Origin: a virus
Direction: 5' to 3' (one strand)
IMG/VR virus record: IMGVR_UViG_3300049048_000077
Span: 1 to 56,331 of that record
Length of the DNA stretch: 56,331 nt
Below the pieces are notes generated by a model. The model was not told the DNA's origin and made no database searches. It was given only the letters and a program-made list of their open reading frames with translations. The translations under genes and the position numbers were made by a program. Each line of letters starts with the position of its first letter. Position 1 is the stretch's first letter. Positions 20,588-28,439 of this stretch are shown piece by piece.

Positions 20588-21103
20588 ATGATTCAGAACG
20601 ACGTCCGTACTACCGCTCCGCATGAAGAGAAAGCCACGACGGGGCAGATCATCTGGGAAACCATCATTGGGCTTACGAACGACGAGCGCGACATCACCCG
20701 CCAGGTGCTGCGCGATATCACCGGCCTGTCCTACGACCTGATCGACGATCACATCAAGCGCCTGGAGACCGCGGGCAAGGTGTTCAAAGTGGGCAAAGGG
20801 CTGATCAAAGTTGTGCCTCTTTACCCACCCGAGCGCGCCCAAAGCGTCACGGCGTTGCCGGATGGCCGCGTCAAATTCGAAATTGGCGACGACTACTTGG
20901 TCTTGACGCCGCCTGAGGCCCGGCGCCATGGCTTGTTGTTCACCGGCTTTGCTCGCACATTTGAAGACATCGAGGCAAGCAACAAGGCCCTTATCCGTAC
21001 GATAGAGTTGAACGATCGGATCCGTGAGCTGGAGCGGACCGTCGCGGCGCTGAAGCAGCCGAAGAACGAGGCGCAGCTGGATCTACTCAAGGGTGCGGCG
21101 TGA
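20588..21103 (+). CDS. Winged-helix-like protein, candidate late regulator, 171 aa
   Basis: Start ATG 20588 after AAAGGAG. Residues 20-70 (GQIIWETIIGLTNDERDITR, QVLRDITGLSYDLIDDHIKR, LETAGKVFKVGKGLIKVVPL) read like a winged helix-turn-helix: a helical pair, recognition helix YDLIDDHIKRL and a wing. The C-terminus is a coiled coil (IRELERTVAALKQPKNEAQL). Being the last gene of the rightward early unit and a probable DNA-binding protein, it is the best candidate for the factor acting at the six repeated late promoters. This is inference. Confidence 0.6.
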   Translation: MIQNDVRTTAPHEEKATTGQIIWETIIGLTNDERDITRQVLRDITGLSYDLIDDHIKRLETAGKVFKVGKGLIKVVPLYPPERAQSVTALPDGRVKFEIGDDYLVLTPPEARRHGLLFTGFARTFEDIEASNKALIRTIELNDRIRELERTVAALKQPKNEAQLDLLKGAA

Positions 21104-21157
21104 GCACCGAAGAATGGCTTTGATAGCATCTAGCAGAACAAACTGAGGGCATCAACC

Positions 21158-21781
21158 ATGTCGCCGGACCAAATACACGCGATGGCCAAAGGCATCACTG
21201 ACGCAGCTGGAGGGCCGAGTTGGTGGGTTTACGTGTTGCTTATCCTGAGCGCAGTTGTCGCAGCATTCTTTGGCAGCTATCTGGGCGAGAAAGGCAAAAA
21301 CCTCGCCACCAAAGAAGACATCGCGAAGGTCACCGACAAGGTGGAGGGTGTCAAACGGCAGCATGAAGAGATCATTGAACGCCTCAAGCTGAGCCACCAA
21401 TTACAAATCCTCGCTGGCGAGCGACGGTTGCAGGCTCACCAAGAAGCTTTTGTGCTCTGGCGCAAAATTCTCAGGGCGGACCCAACTCACTGGGACGAGT
21501 GCTGGCCAATAGTCCAAGAAAGTCAGAATTGGTGGGAAAGAAACTGTATGTACTTAGGACCCGAAAGCCGCGACGCGATGTTTCGCGCCTACACAAGTCT
21601 TCACATTCAGCGCTATCAGAACCAAAACGACAGGCTAGCTGAACTGTTTGAGGATCGCAAACGACCGGGAGAAGTGCTGTTCAAAGAGGTAGCACTTCCA
21701 CCGCTCACTCCTTCCAATTTGGAGAAGCTCGCGGAAGGCGGATTTGACCAGGATCATCAATACGGTGTCGAGGCGCGCTGA
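21158..21781 (+). CDS. Membrane-anchored coiled-coil protein, moron candidate, 207 aa
   Basis: A short N-terminal amphipathic stretch is followed by one transmembrane helix (residues 22-43, WWVYVLLILSAVVAAFFGSY), a conserved-looking LGEKGKNLATKEDIAKVTDK, VEGVKRQHEEIIERLKLSHQ coiled coil, and a helical cytoplasmic domain rich in Trp. Similar proteins (TM plus NLATKEDI) occur scattered in bacteria and prophages. Its lower GC and 54-bp gap from the operon suggest an independently acquired gene with its own promoter. A defence or exclusion role is only a guess. Confidence 0.65.
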   Translation: MSPDQIHAMAKGITDAAGGPSWWVYVLLILSAVVAAFFGSYLGEKGKNLATKEDIAKVTDKVEGVKRQHEEIIERLKLSHQLQILAGERRLQAHQEAFVLWRKILRADPTHWDECWPIVQESQNWWERNCMYLGPESRDAMFRAYTSLHIQRYQNQNDRLAELFEDRKRPGEVLFKEVALPPLTPSNLEKLAEGGFDQDHQYGVEAR

Positions 21782-21844
21782 CATCAGGACAGTACTTAGA
21801 TCCGAGCAAAAGGACTACAGCCGCAAGCAGTCCTCAAGACGAAA

Positions 21845-21869
21845 GTTGGTCCATCCATAGGAGACCAAC
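21845..21869 (+). promoter_or_regulatory. Hairpin holding the ribosome-binding site of the Pro/Thr-rich gene
   Basis: GTTGGTC (about 21845) pairs with GACCAAC directly before the ATG, leaving the AGGAG in the loop. The stem ends at the start codon, so translation initiation could be structure-controlled. A second inverted repeat, AGGACT and AGTCCT, lies just upstream. Confidence 0.5.
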
Positions 21870-22412
21870 ATGCGTAAAACTACCCTCGCACTACTCTTCG
21901 GCGCCGCCACCGCCGCTTCAGCCGCATCCGCACAAACCGTCGGCGCTCCCCGCCAAGTCGTCCCAGGTGTTCCACCGCCTACGACAACTTTCACAGAGCC
22001 GTCGACCACTCCAAGCCAGACGGCCACGGTACCAACTTCGCAGACGCCCGCGGAAACGCACGCTGCGCCACCAGTAGCCCCGCCCACAGCCACTCAGGCG
22101 CCTGCAGCAGTCGGGGCGCCGCGGGTCTCGCCCAATGTGCAAACCGGCGTCTCAGCCGGGGCCCGCGGCAGCCAAGGTGTGGGTATGCCTGCCCAGCCCG
22201 CAGCCCAGCAACCCATTACCGCTCAGCCGAGCGTGATTCCGTCACAGATTGGCGCGCAGCCCGTCGCACCCGGTGCGCCCAGTTCCACCGGAGCGACACC
22301 AACTACGGGGTCTAGCGGAAGCTCCATCGCTCCGACCGCCCCAGGGGCCGCGCCCACCTCAGGCGCTACACCTGCGAACCCAAACGGCGGAGTTCACCAA
22401 ATCAAGCGTTAA
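21870..22412 (+). CDS. Secreted Pro/Thr/Ala-rich low-complexity protein, 180 aa
   Basis: MRKTTLALLFGAATAASAASA is a Sec signal peptide. The rest is low-complexity: repeated PTTT, SQTPAET, APPVAPPTATQAPAAVGAP and GSSGSSIAPTAPGAAPTSGA, without a folded domain visible. Such sequences form extended surface or periplasmic linkers. Located between early and late regions with a strong AGGAG inside a hairpin. Probably a moron; function unknown. Confidence 0.65.
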   Translation: MRKTTLALLFGAATAASAASAQTVGAPRQVVPGVPPPTTTFTEPSTTPSQTATVPTSQTPAETHAAPPVAPPTATQAPAAVGAPRVSPNVQTGVSAGARGSQGVGMPAQPAAQQPITAQPSVIPSQIGAQPVAPGAPSSTGATPTTGSSGSSIAPTAPGAAPTSGATPANPNGGVHQIKR

Positions 22413-22737
22413 GAGCTCGCAGGGCACTAGTGGCCTCTCCAGTAGGGGTGAGGCCGATGATGACCACGCAAATTGGAGTTCCGTATGTCGCAGGTGATTT
22501 ACTGCGACTGGAGATTCGGGGTCGCTGAATCAATCCTTGTTTGTGCGCGTCGATGATCGATGGCAAGAGGGTCGGGTCCTCTGCCATCTCCTCGCAGCCA
22601 TAACTGCGTTTGCCGTTGATGAGGTTTCGAACGATTCGGTTCATTACTACTCCTGGCTCGCCAGACAACCCGGCGATCAGCTCTAGTTTCGTCAAAAGGT
22701 CCGAAACGCGACTGCGGCCCAATTTCGCACCTTTCAT
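22402..22737 (-). CDS. Minus-strand small DNA-binding-like protein, 111 aa
   Basis: Start ATG 22737 rather than further upstream, because the longer frame runs through the late-promoter element. MKGAKLGRSRVSDLLTKLEL and the final IGLTPTGEATSALRAL resemble the end of winged-helix proteins (LTP.G....L). Convergent with the gene before it (11-bp overlap) and divergent from the small terminase gene: its start region overlaps the first late promoter element, so it could regulate, or be regulated by, that element. Confidence 0.55.
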   Translation of the reverse strand: MKGAKLGRSRVSDLLTKLELIAGLSGEPGVVMNRIVRNLINGKRSYGCEEMAEDPTLLPSIIDAHKQGLIQRPRISSRSKSPATYGTPICVVIIGLTPTGEATSALRALNA

Positions 22738-22738
22738 T

Positions 22739-22782
22739 CCCCCCCAGTGGGGGTCGCACCAAAACTTTCGCCCCGGAACACT
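22739..22782 (+). promoter_or_regulatory. Late element 1 (before terminase genes)
   Basis: Box 1 is CCCCCCCAGTGGGGGTCGC (variant with a perfect C/G stem), box 2 is CGGAACACT at 22774-22782. Distance from the C of CAGT (22745) to box 2 is 29, as in every other copy. The small-terminase ATG lies 15 nt after the start of box 2. Confidence 0.7.
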
Positions 22783-22788
22783 CGGGGA

Positions 22789-23505
22789 ATGGTCAAACCC
22801 ACCGCGCAAGACAAAGCGCCACCCACCGCAACAATGCCTGCAGCCAAGAAGAAGGCTGCAAAATCAGCCGCGCCTGCAAAGCGCCGCACCGACTGGGAAG
22901 CGGTTGAAAGGGACTACCGCACAGGGAAATTCACCCTTCGTGAGCTGGAAGAGAAGCATGGTGCATTCAACAGCTCGATTGCACGCAAAGCGAAGAAAGA
23001 CGGCTGGACCCAAGACCTTTCCCGCGCCATTCAGCAGGCGACCAACGCAAAGCTGGCCGAGTCGCTGGTTAGCGAGCTTGCTAGCGAAGGTGCGCAAAAC
23101 GCTAGCGCCACAGTGCTTGCTGCTGCGGAGGTCAATAAACAGGTGATTTTGGGGCATCGAAAGGACGTCACAGCCACCAGGAACGTCGCCGCCGCCCTTT
23201 TGGAAGAGCTGAGCCGGTCAGCACTGCTAGCAGAGGAGCAGGAATTGCTAACCCAGGTGTTAGCAGGAAGCGGCGCAGAGCCTGCTGATGAAGCGCGGAT
23301 TCGGGCGGTGGTGCAGAAGGCGCTATCGCTGCCGAGCCGGGTGGGCAGCGTGAAGCAACTCGCAGACACCTTCGACAAGCTGCAGCTGGCAGAACGCCGG
23401 GCTTTTGGGTTGGACGACAAGACCGACAGACCAGAGAGCAGCCTGGCCGAGATGGCAACTGATGAACTCAAGCGCATGCGTGAGGAGCTGCGCAATGGGG
23501 GCTAG
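22789..23505 (+). CDS. terS: Terminase small subunit
   Basis: 238 aa from ATG 22789. After a Lys/Ala-rich N-terminus, RRTDWEAVERDYRTGKFTLR, ELEEKHGAFNSSIARKAKKD, GW is the DNA-binding helix-turn-helix of phage small terminases. A long helical middle (AESLVSELASEGAQNASATV) should build the oligomeric ring. It ends inside the large-subunit gene (11-bp overlap), supporting the assignment. It recognises the pac/cos site and recruits the large subunit. Confidence 0.82.
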   Translation: MVKPTAQDKAPPTATMPAAKKKAAKSAAPAKRRTDWEAVERDYRTGKFTLRELEEKHGAFNSSIARKAKKDGWTQDLSRAIQQATNAKLAESLVSELASEGAQNASATVLAAAEVNKQVILGHRKDVTATRNVAAALLEELSRSALLAEEQELLTQVLAGSGAEPADEARIRAVVQKALSLPSRVGSVKQLADTFDKLQLAERRAFGLDDKTDRPESSLAEMATDELKRMREELRNGG

Positions 23506-24223
23506 CCTCGACCCAATGCTGCGCGAGGCCATGCTTGCAGAGATCGACCGCGAGCTATCCCGCCGCAAGATCGACGAGATGTACCCCGAGACGGGGCAGC
23601 TGCGCCGTGAGCTTTACCCCAAGCACATGGAGTTCTTCAAGGCTGGCGCTGGCTACCGTGAGCGGTGCGCAATGGCTGCCAACCGTGTCGGGAAAACGGA
23701 AGGCATGGGCGGCTATGAGACAGCGCTGCACCTGACTGGGCGCTACCCGAATTGGTGGACAGGTCGCAGGTTCGAGCACCCTGTGCAGTTCTGGGCGGCT
23801 GGCAAGACCAACGAAACGACCCGCGACATCGTGCAGCGAAAGCTGTTTGGCCCAGTGCGTGGTGCTGGCCCAGAAAAGCACTTCGACGGCACAGGCCTGA
23901 TCTATGGCGACTCCATCGGCAAGATTGCATGGAAGCAGGGTGTATCCGATCTGGCCGACACTGTGCTGATTCAGCACGTTTCTGGCGGGTGGTCAGAACT
24001 TGGGCTCAAGTCCTACCAACAGGGGCGCGGGAGTTTTGAGGGCACCGAGCGGCACGGCATATGGCTTGACGAAGAGCCACCGCTGGAAATCTACAGCGAA
24101 TGCCTGATCCGCACGGCAACCACTGACGGCATCGTTTACATCACCTTCACCCCCTTGGAAGGCACCACCGGGACGGTGATGATGTTCCTGCAACCGGACA
24201 TTGGCCAAAAGGCGGTGCACTGA
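23495..24223 (+). CDS. terL: Terminase large subunit, ATPase part (split gene)
   Basis: 242 aa. Walker A ANRVGKTEG near residue 65, Walker B IWLDEEP near residue 190 and coupling motif TFTPLEG near residue 222 make a complete packaging ATPase domain. The frame then stops at TGA 24221-24223, where homologous terminases continue into the nuclease domain encoded by the next ORF in the -1 frame. Together the two parts give 495 aa, the normal full length. So this is either a real gene fission with stop/start coupling (TGATG), a frameshift product, or a base-call error (AAAA instead of AAAAA at 24207-24210). Confidence 0.85.
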   Translation: MGASLDPMLREAMLAEIDRELSRRKIDEMYPETGQLRRELYPKHMEFFKAGAGYRERCAMAANRVGKTEGMGGYETALHLTGRYPNWWTGRRFEHPVQFWAAGKTNETTRDIVQRKLFGPVRGAGPEKHFDGTGLIYGDSIGKIAWKQGVSDLADTVLIQHVSGGWSELGLKSYQQGRGSFEGTERHGIWLDEEPPLEIYSECLIRTATTDGIVYITFTPLEGTTGTVMMFLQPDIGQKAVH

Positions 24224-24984
24224 TGCCCGCAGTAACCGCCACCCGCTATCTGGTTACCGCAGGCTGGAACGACGTTCCACACCTGGACGAAAAGACAAAG
24301 CGCGAACTTTGGGATAGTTCGCCGCCGCACGAACGCGAAGCTCGGGCCAAGGGTATTCCATCGCTAGGGAGCGGGCGGATTTTCCCTGTGGAGGAAGACG
24401 CTATCAAGGTGACGCCGTTCGCCATGCCTGCGCATTGGCCGCGCATCAACGGCATTGACTTTGGCTGGGATCACCCCACGGCTGCAGTTCAACTAGCGTG
24501 GGACCGTGATGCTGATTGCATCTATGTGCACAAGGCGCACCGGATGCGCGAGGCAACACCTGTGATGCACGCGGCCACGATCAAGCCTTGGGGTGAGTGG
24601 GTGCCTACCGCCTGGCCGCATGACGGGTTGCAGCACGACAAGGGCAGCGGCGAGCAACTGGCAAAACAGTATGCGTCGGCTGGATTGCTGATGCTCAGGG
24701 ACCGTGCCACCTTCGAGGATGGGTCCAACGGCGTCGAGGCCGGGTTGATGGAAATGCTCGAAAGGATGCAGACCGGGCGATTCAAGGTCTTCTCAAACCT
24801 GGATGAATGGTTTGGCGAGTTTCGCTTGTACCACCGCAAAGACGGCAAGGTTGTGAAGGTGATGGACGACCTGCTGTCCGCCACCCGCTACGCCGTGATG
24901 ATGAAACGCAAGGCCAAGGTTCGCCCTGTGCAGACCGCTTCGCCTGCTGGCTGGGCTCCTTTGGACAGAGAAGTAGGGTACTGA
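24223..24984 (+). CDS. terL: Terminase large subunit, nuclease part (split gene)
   Basis: 253 aa. It begins exactly where the missing half of the large terminase should: TRYLVTAGWNDVPHLDEKTK matches the post-ATPase linker. INGIDFGWDHPTAAVQLAWD carries the first metal-binding Asp, and VVKVMDDLLSATRYAVMMKR the last acidic pair of the RNase H-like headful nuclease. Starts with ATG overlapping the ATPase stop as TGATG, so reinitiation could supply it separately. No Shine-Dalgarno is obvious. Confidence 0.85.
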   Translation: MPAVTATRYLVTAGWNDVPHLDEKTKRELWDSSPPHEREARAKGIPSLGSGRIFPVEEDAIKVTPFAMPAHWPRINGIDFGWDHPTAAVQLAWDRDADCIYVHKAHRMREATPVMHAATIKPWGEWVPTAWPHDGLQHDKGSGEQLAKQYASAGLLMLRDRATFEDGSNGVEAGLMEMLERMQTGRFKVFSNLDEWFGEFRLYHRKDGKVVKVMDDLLSATRYAVMMKRKAKVRPVQTASPAGWAPLDREVGY

Positions 24985-24985
24985 A

Positions 24986-27196
24986 ATGCACGCCACCGTA
25001 ATGCAAGGGGGCGGCATGCCCCAGGCCGAGTCCGTCGACAAGCCGATGCTCGATCTGCGCGCTGAGTTTGTCCAGACGCTTCTCACCAAGCGCCGGGAAG
25101 CCATCGCTGGCCGAGCTGGATCCGGAATCGAAGAGGAGTGGACTGAGGATGAAGAACACTACCAAGGCATTGATGATGCTAATAGGGCATTCCAGAACGC
25201 CAATCAGCTCTACCGCAGCCGCAAGTCCACGTTGATCGGCTCAGCAACGAAAGATCAAGGCCCGTCTCGCTCGGTTGTGTTCCTCAATATCACGCGGCCA
25301 TACGTGGACGCCGCTAGTGCACGGGTGGCGGACATGCTGTTGCCGACGGATGACCGGGCGTGGGAGATCAAGCCGACGCCACTGCCGCGTATGTCGGAGA
25401 GCCAGATCACCAAACTGGCGAGCGCGATGGGTTTGAGTGACCCCGCAGAGGTACAAGCTCAGCTTGAGCAACGCCAGGTACAGGCCCGAGCGGCCTCCGA
25501 GGGCATGCAGAAAGCTATCGAGGACCCGCTGGTTGAGAGCAACTGGCACGGCGAGGTACGCCATCTGATCGAAGACTCGGCTCGCATCGGTACAGGCGTT
25601 CTAAAGGGCCCGTTCCCGATTCAGCGCACCGCTCGTGTGACGCATAAGGACCCGACCAGCGGCATGACCGAGCTCGTCAAGGTCAGCGAAATCAAACCCG
25701 GCTCCAAGCGCATAGATTGCTGGAATTTCTTTCCCGACCCATCCTGCGGCGAGAACATTCACAACGGCAGCTACACCTTCGAGCGGGAGTTCATCGGCCG
25801 CCGTCAGATCAAGGAGATGCTGGCAGACGAAAGCTATGACCAGGGCGAACTGATCGCCGTCCTGCGCGAGGGACCGGCCCGCACCCGCGAAGGGACCGAA
25901 GCGGTCTACCGCGCCAGCGAAGATGAGTTTGAAATGTGGATCTTCTATGGCCACGCCGCCCGCGAGTATTTGGCACGCCTGGGCGTCGAGCTGGATGAGG
26001 GCGACGAAGACCGCATGCCCACCATGGCCGTGATGATCAATGACCGCCTGGTGAAGGCGGTGCTCAGCCCCCAAGAGGACGGACAGTTCCCGTATGACGT
26101 GCTGGCCTGGCAGCGGCGTCCAGGCATGCCCTGGGGAGTGGGCATCGCCCGCCAGATTCGGACGGCGCAGCGCATGCTCAATGGTGCGACGCGGGCCATG
26201 ATGGACAACAGTGGTCTTTCAGCCGCGCCGCAAATCGTTTTGGGCAACGGAGTGACACCCCAAGATGGCAATTTCGTAATGCGACCGGGAAAGATTTGGC
26301 GGGCTGAGGCAGCTGCCGACGTGCAAGACGTGCGGGCCGCTTTCAACGCCTTCGTTGTGCCCAGTGTTCAGAACGAGCTGATGAACATCATCAACTTCGC
26401 CATGAAGATGGCCGAGGACACCACCGGCATGCCCGCCATGTTGCAGGGGATTCGCGGCGATGCACCAAGCACCTTGGGCGGCATGCAGATGCAGAACAAC
26501 AACGCGACAAGCGTGCTGCGCCGCCTGGCCAAGCGGTTCGACGACTACATGACCCGCCCTCACATCCAGCGGTACTTTGACTGGATGATGGCTTACAGCG
26601 ACGACGAAACCATCAAGGGCGACTTCGAGATTGAAGTGCGTGCATCCTCCGCGCTGGTCGAGCGTGATGCCCAGCAGCAGTTCCTCATGCAAATGGTGGC
26701 GATGGCCAAGGACCCGGCCTACGAGGTTGACCCTGCCAAGGTCTTCGCGGAGCTGTGCAAGGGCCAGCGTCTGGACCCCAAGAACTTCCAGCTCACGGAA
26801 GAGCAGAAGGCACAACGCCAGCAGGTGGCACCAGACCCAGTTGCGGAGAACAAGGCAAAACTGCTGGATGCACAGACCAGCAAGGTCGCCGCAGAGACGC
26901 GCAAGGTCGAGTCGGACAGATCCAGCACGGACATGAAGACGCTGTACAGCGGCGTGCAAACCGCCCAGGTGCTTGCGACGGTGCCTGGTGTGGCGCCGCT
27001 TGCCGACGAACTGGCGAAGTCCGTTGGTGTAGAGGACCAGAACGGCGGCACGGTTGTCCCGCAGCTGGCAGAGGCTGCGATGACCCAGCCAGAACCGGTT
27101 GCCGTTGCTACCAGCACCGACCCACTCACCCCGACAAGTCCTGCGCTGGGGTTCCAAGACGGCATTGAGACGCCCGAAGCTGACGGCGTTCGGTGA
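24986..27196 (+). CDS. Portal protein
   Basis: 736 aa, the usual size for podovirus-type portals. Recognisable blocks: VVFLNITRPYVDAASARVAD, MLLPTDDRAWEIKPTPLP, KRIDCWNFFPDPSCGENIHN, LAWQRRPGMPWGVGIARQIR, TAQRMLNGATRAMMDNSGLS and NIINFAMKMAEDTTGMPAML. The C-terminal 100 residues are a helical barrel-like tail rich in Ala/Gln. It would form the dodecameric channel through which DNA is packaged and ejected. Starts one base after the terminase stop. Confidence 0.9.
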   Translation: MHATVMQGGGMPQAESVDKPMLDLRAEFVQTLLTKRREAIAGRAGSGIEEEWTEDEEHYQGIDDANRAFQNANQLYRSRKSTLIGSATKDQGPSRSVVFLNITRPYVDAASARVADMLLPTDDRAWEIKPTPLPRMSESQITKLASAMGLSDPAEVQAQLEQRQVQARAASEGMQKAIEDPLVESNWHGEVRHLIEDSARIGTGVLKGPFPIQRTARVTHKDPTSGMTELVKVSEIKPGSKRIDCWNFFPDPSCGENIHNGSYTFEREFIGRRQIKEMLADESYDQGELIAVLREGPARTREGTEAVYRASEDEFEMWIFYGHAAREYLARLGVELDEGDEDRMPTMAVMINDRLVKAVLSPQEDGQFPYDVLAWQRRPGMPWGVGIARQIRTAQRMLNGATRAMMDNSGLSAAPQIVLGNGVTPQDGNFVMRPGKIWRAEAAADVQDVRAAFNAFVVPSVQNELMNIINFAMKMAEDTTGMPAMLQGIRGDAPSTLGGMQMQNNNATSVLRRLAKRFDDYMTRPHIQRYFDWMMAYSDDETIKGDFEIEVRASSALVERDAQQQFLMQMVAMAKDPAYEVDPAKVFAELCKGQRLDPKNFQLTEEQKAQRQQVAPDPVAENKAKLLDAQTSKVAAETRKVESDRSSTDMKTLYSGVQTAQVLATVPGVAPLADELAKSVGVEDQNGGTVVPQLAEAAMTQPEPVAVATSTDPLTPTSPALGFQDGIETPEADGVR

Positions 27197-27199
27197 GTG

Positions 27200-27242
27200 C
27201 CCCCCAGTAGGGTTCGCGCTGGAGGGCATGGCTCGGAACACT
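27200..27242 (+). promoter_or_regulatory. Late element 2 (before head-assembly genes)
   Basis: C-run plus CAGTAGGGTTCGC (27205-27217) and CGGAACACT (27234-27242), 29-nt start-to-start distance. The ATG of the 69-aa gene lies 16 nt after the start of box 2. The 43 bp between and around the boxes are almost identical to element 5. Confidence 0.75.
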
Positions 27243-27249
27243 CCGGGTC

Positions 27250-27459
27250 ATGAAGGGCATCGAGATCAATTCCCCCACGTGGCGCGCTGTGAGTGAGCAC
27301 GCTCAAACGCAGATCGCCACGCTGCGAGAGAAGAACGACAGCCCGTCAATGGACGCGATCCGCACTGCTGAAACACGTGGGCGGATTGCTGCATGGAAAG
27401 AACTGCTGGCGCTGGTCAAACCAGCCCCGGCGCCAACCGCCGACGTTGGTGGCTACTGA
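27250..27459 (+). CDS. Small head-region protein, 69 aa
   Basis: Starts directly after late element 2 with no room for a Shine-Dalgarno on a 16-nt-or-shorter leader. Product KGIEINSPTWRAVSEHAQTQ, IATLREKNDSPSMDAIRTAE, TRGRIAAWKELLALVKPAPA is helical and resembles small proteins found between portal and scaffold genes. Possibly an assembly helper; unknown. Confidence 0.75.
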   Translation: MKGIEINSPTWRAVSEHAQTQIATLREKNDSPSMDAIRTAETRGRIAAWKELLALVKPAPAPTADVGGY

Positions 27460-27489
27460 CCTCGGCACGACAACAGGAGTGCATGACGC

Positions 27490-28416
27490 ATGAACGTACG
27501 CGAGCAGGAACAGGCAGAAGAGCAAGCAGCCTTCGAGCAAGCCTTCGCAAGCGCAACCGGAGCAGAGCTTCCCGAGCCCACTGCAGCATCGAACGATGTT
27601 GCGGCCGGCAATGAAGTGATTGCCGGGGGCGCGAACGAGGGCAGCAACGAATCTGCAGCCCAGGCTCAAGCGCCAGACGCCAGCGATGCAGCACAAGGCA
27701 GTCCCGGGGACGGAACCTCGGCGGGCGAGAAGCCCGCTGGCGAACCTCCCGCCGAGGAAGACCCAGTGCTGCTCGATGGCCTCAAGCGCAGCGAGCTACG
27801 CCGCCTGCTCGGGAATGCGGCAGATGTGGAGAGCTTGAAAAAGCAGCTCGACAAGGCCCACGGCAGCATTGGCGATCTGAACCGCCGTTTCCAGCAGGTC
27901 CAGGCCGCAGCTAAACCTGCAGCCGAGGTGCCTGCCGAGATTCTGCAGTTTGAGCAGCTTTATCCCGAGTTTGCCGCGTACGTGAAAGCGCATGGAACCG
28001 TCCCCCAGCAATCCCAGGAAGCTCCACCAGCGGACCCCATGCAGACCGTGGCCACGGATGCAGGTGTTCCAGCGCAGGCCGAGCCCGACCCTACGGTGAT
28101 TGAACTGGCGGTTATGGACCGCATGCACAAAGGCTGGCGCGAAAAGATCGCGTCGCCCGACTTCAAGGTATGGCTGACGGGACAGCCCGACGACGTGCGC
28201 AGCACCTTCGAAACCACCACGGTGGCCGATGAGCTGAGCGCTGTTGTGGGCAAGTTCGACGCATGGAGCACAGCGCGCGAGTCGCGCCAGACCCACGGCC
28301 GCAGCCGCCTTGAACGGGCGATGACGCCGTCAGGGAACGCACCACGTCCCCAGGCCGCGCCAACCGAAGACGACGCATTTCGCGCCGCTTTCAACGCACA
28401 AATGGGCAAACGCTGA
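27490..28416 (+). CDS. Scaffolding-like protein
   Basis: 308 aa directly upstream of the major capsid gene. Very acidic and Ala-rich N-terminus (MNVREQEQAEEQAAFEQAFA), a coiled-coil middle (NAADVESLKKQLDKAHGSIG, DLNRRFQQVQAAAKPAAEVP) and a basic C-terminus (ESRQTHGRSRLERAMTPSGN), the typical build of capsid scaffolds, whose basic tail contacts the coat protein. Assignment rests on composition and position. Confidence 0.75.
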   Translation: MNVREQEQAEEQAAFEQAFASATGAELPEPTAASNDVAAGNEVIAGGANEGSNESAAQAQAPDASDAAQGSPGDGTSAGEKPAGEPPAEEDPVLLDGLKRSELRRLLGNAADVESLKKQLDKAHGSIGDLNRRFQQVQAAAKPAAEVPAEILQFEQLYPEFAAYVKAHGTVPQQSQEAPPADPMQTVATDAGVPAQAEPDPTVIELAVMDRMHKGWREKIASPDFKVWLTGQPDDVRSTFETTTVADELSAVVGKFDAWSTARESRQTHGRSRLERAMTPSGNAPRPQAAPTEDDAFRAAFNAQMGKR

Positions 28417-28439
28417 ACGCGCGCCCGAAGGAGTAGAAG

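Noticed and set aside
24200-24223. Canonical -1 frameshift heptamer at the terminase split
   Set aside because: The sequence is C CAA AAG, which does not fit X XXY YYZ; only an A-AAG slip remains possible.
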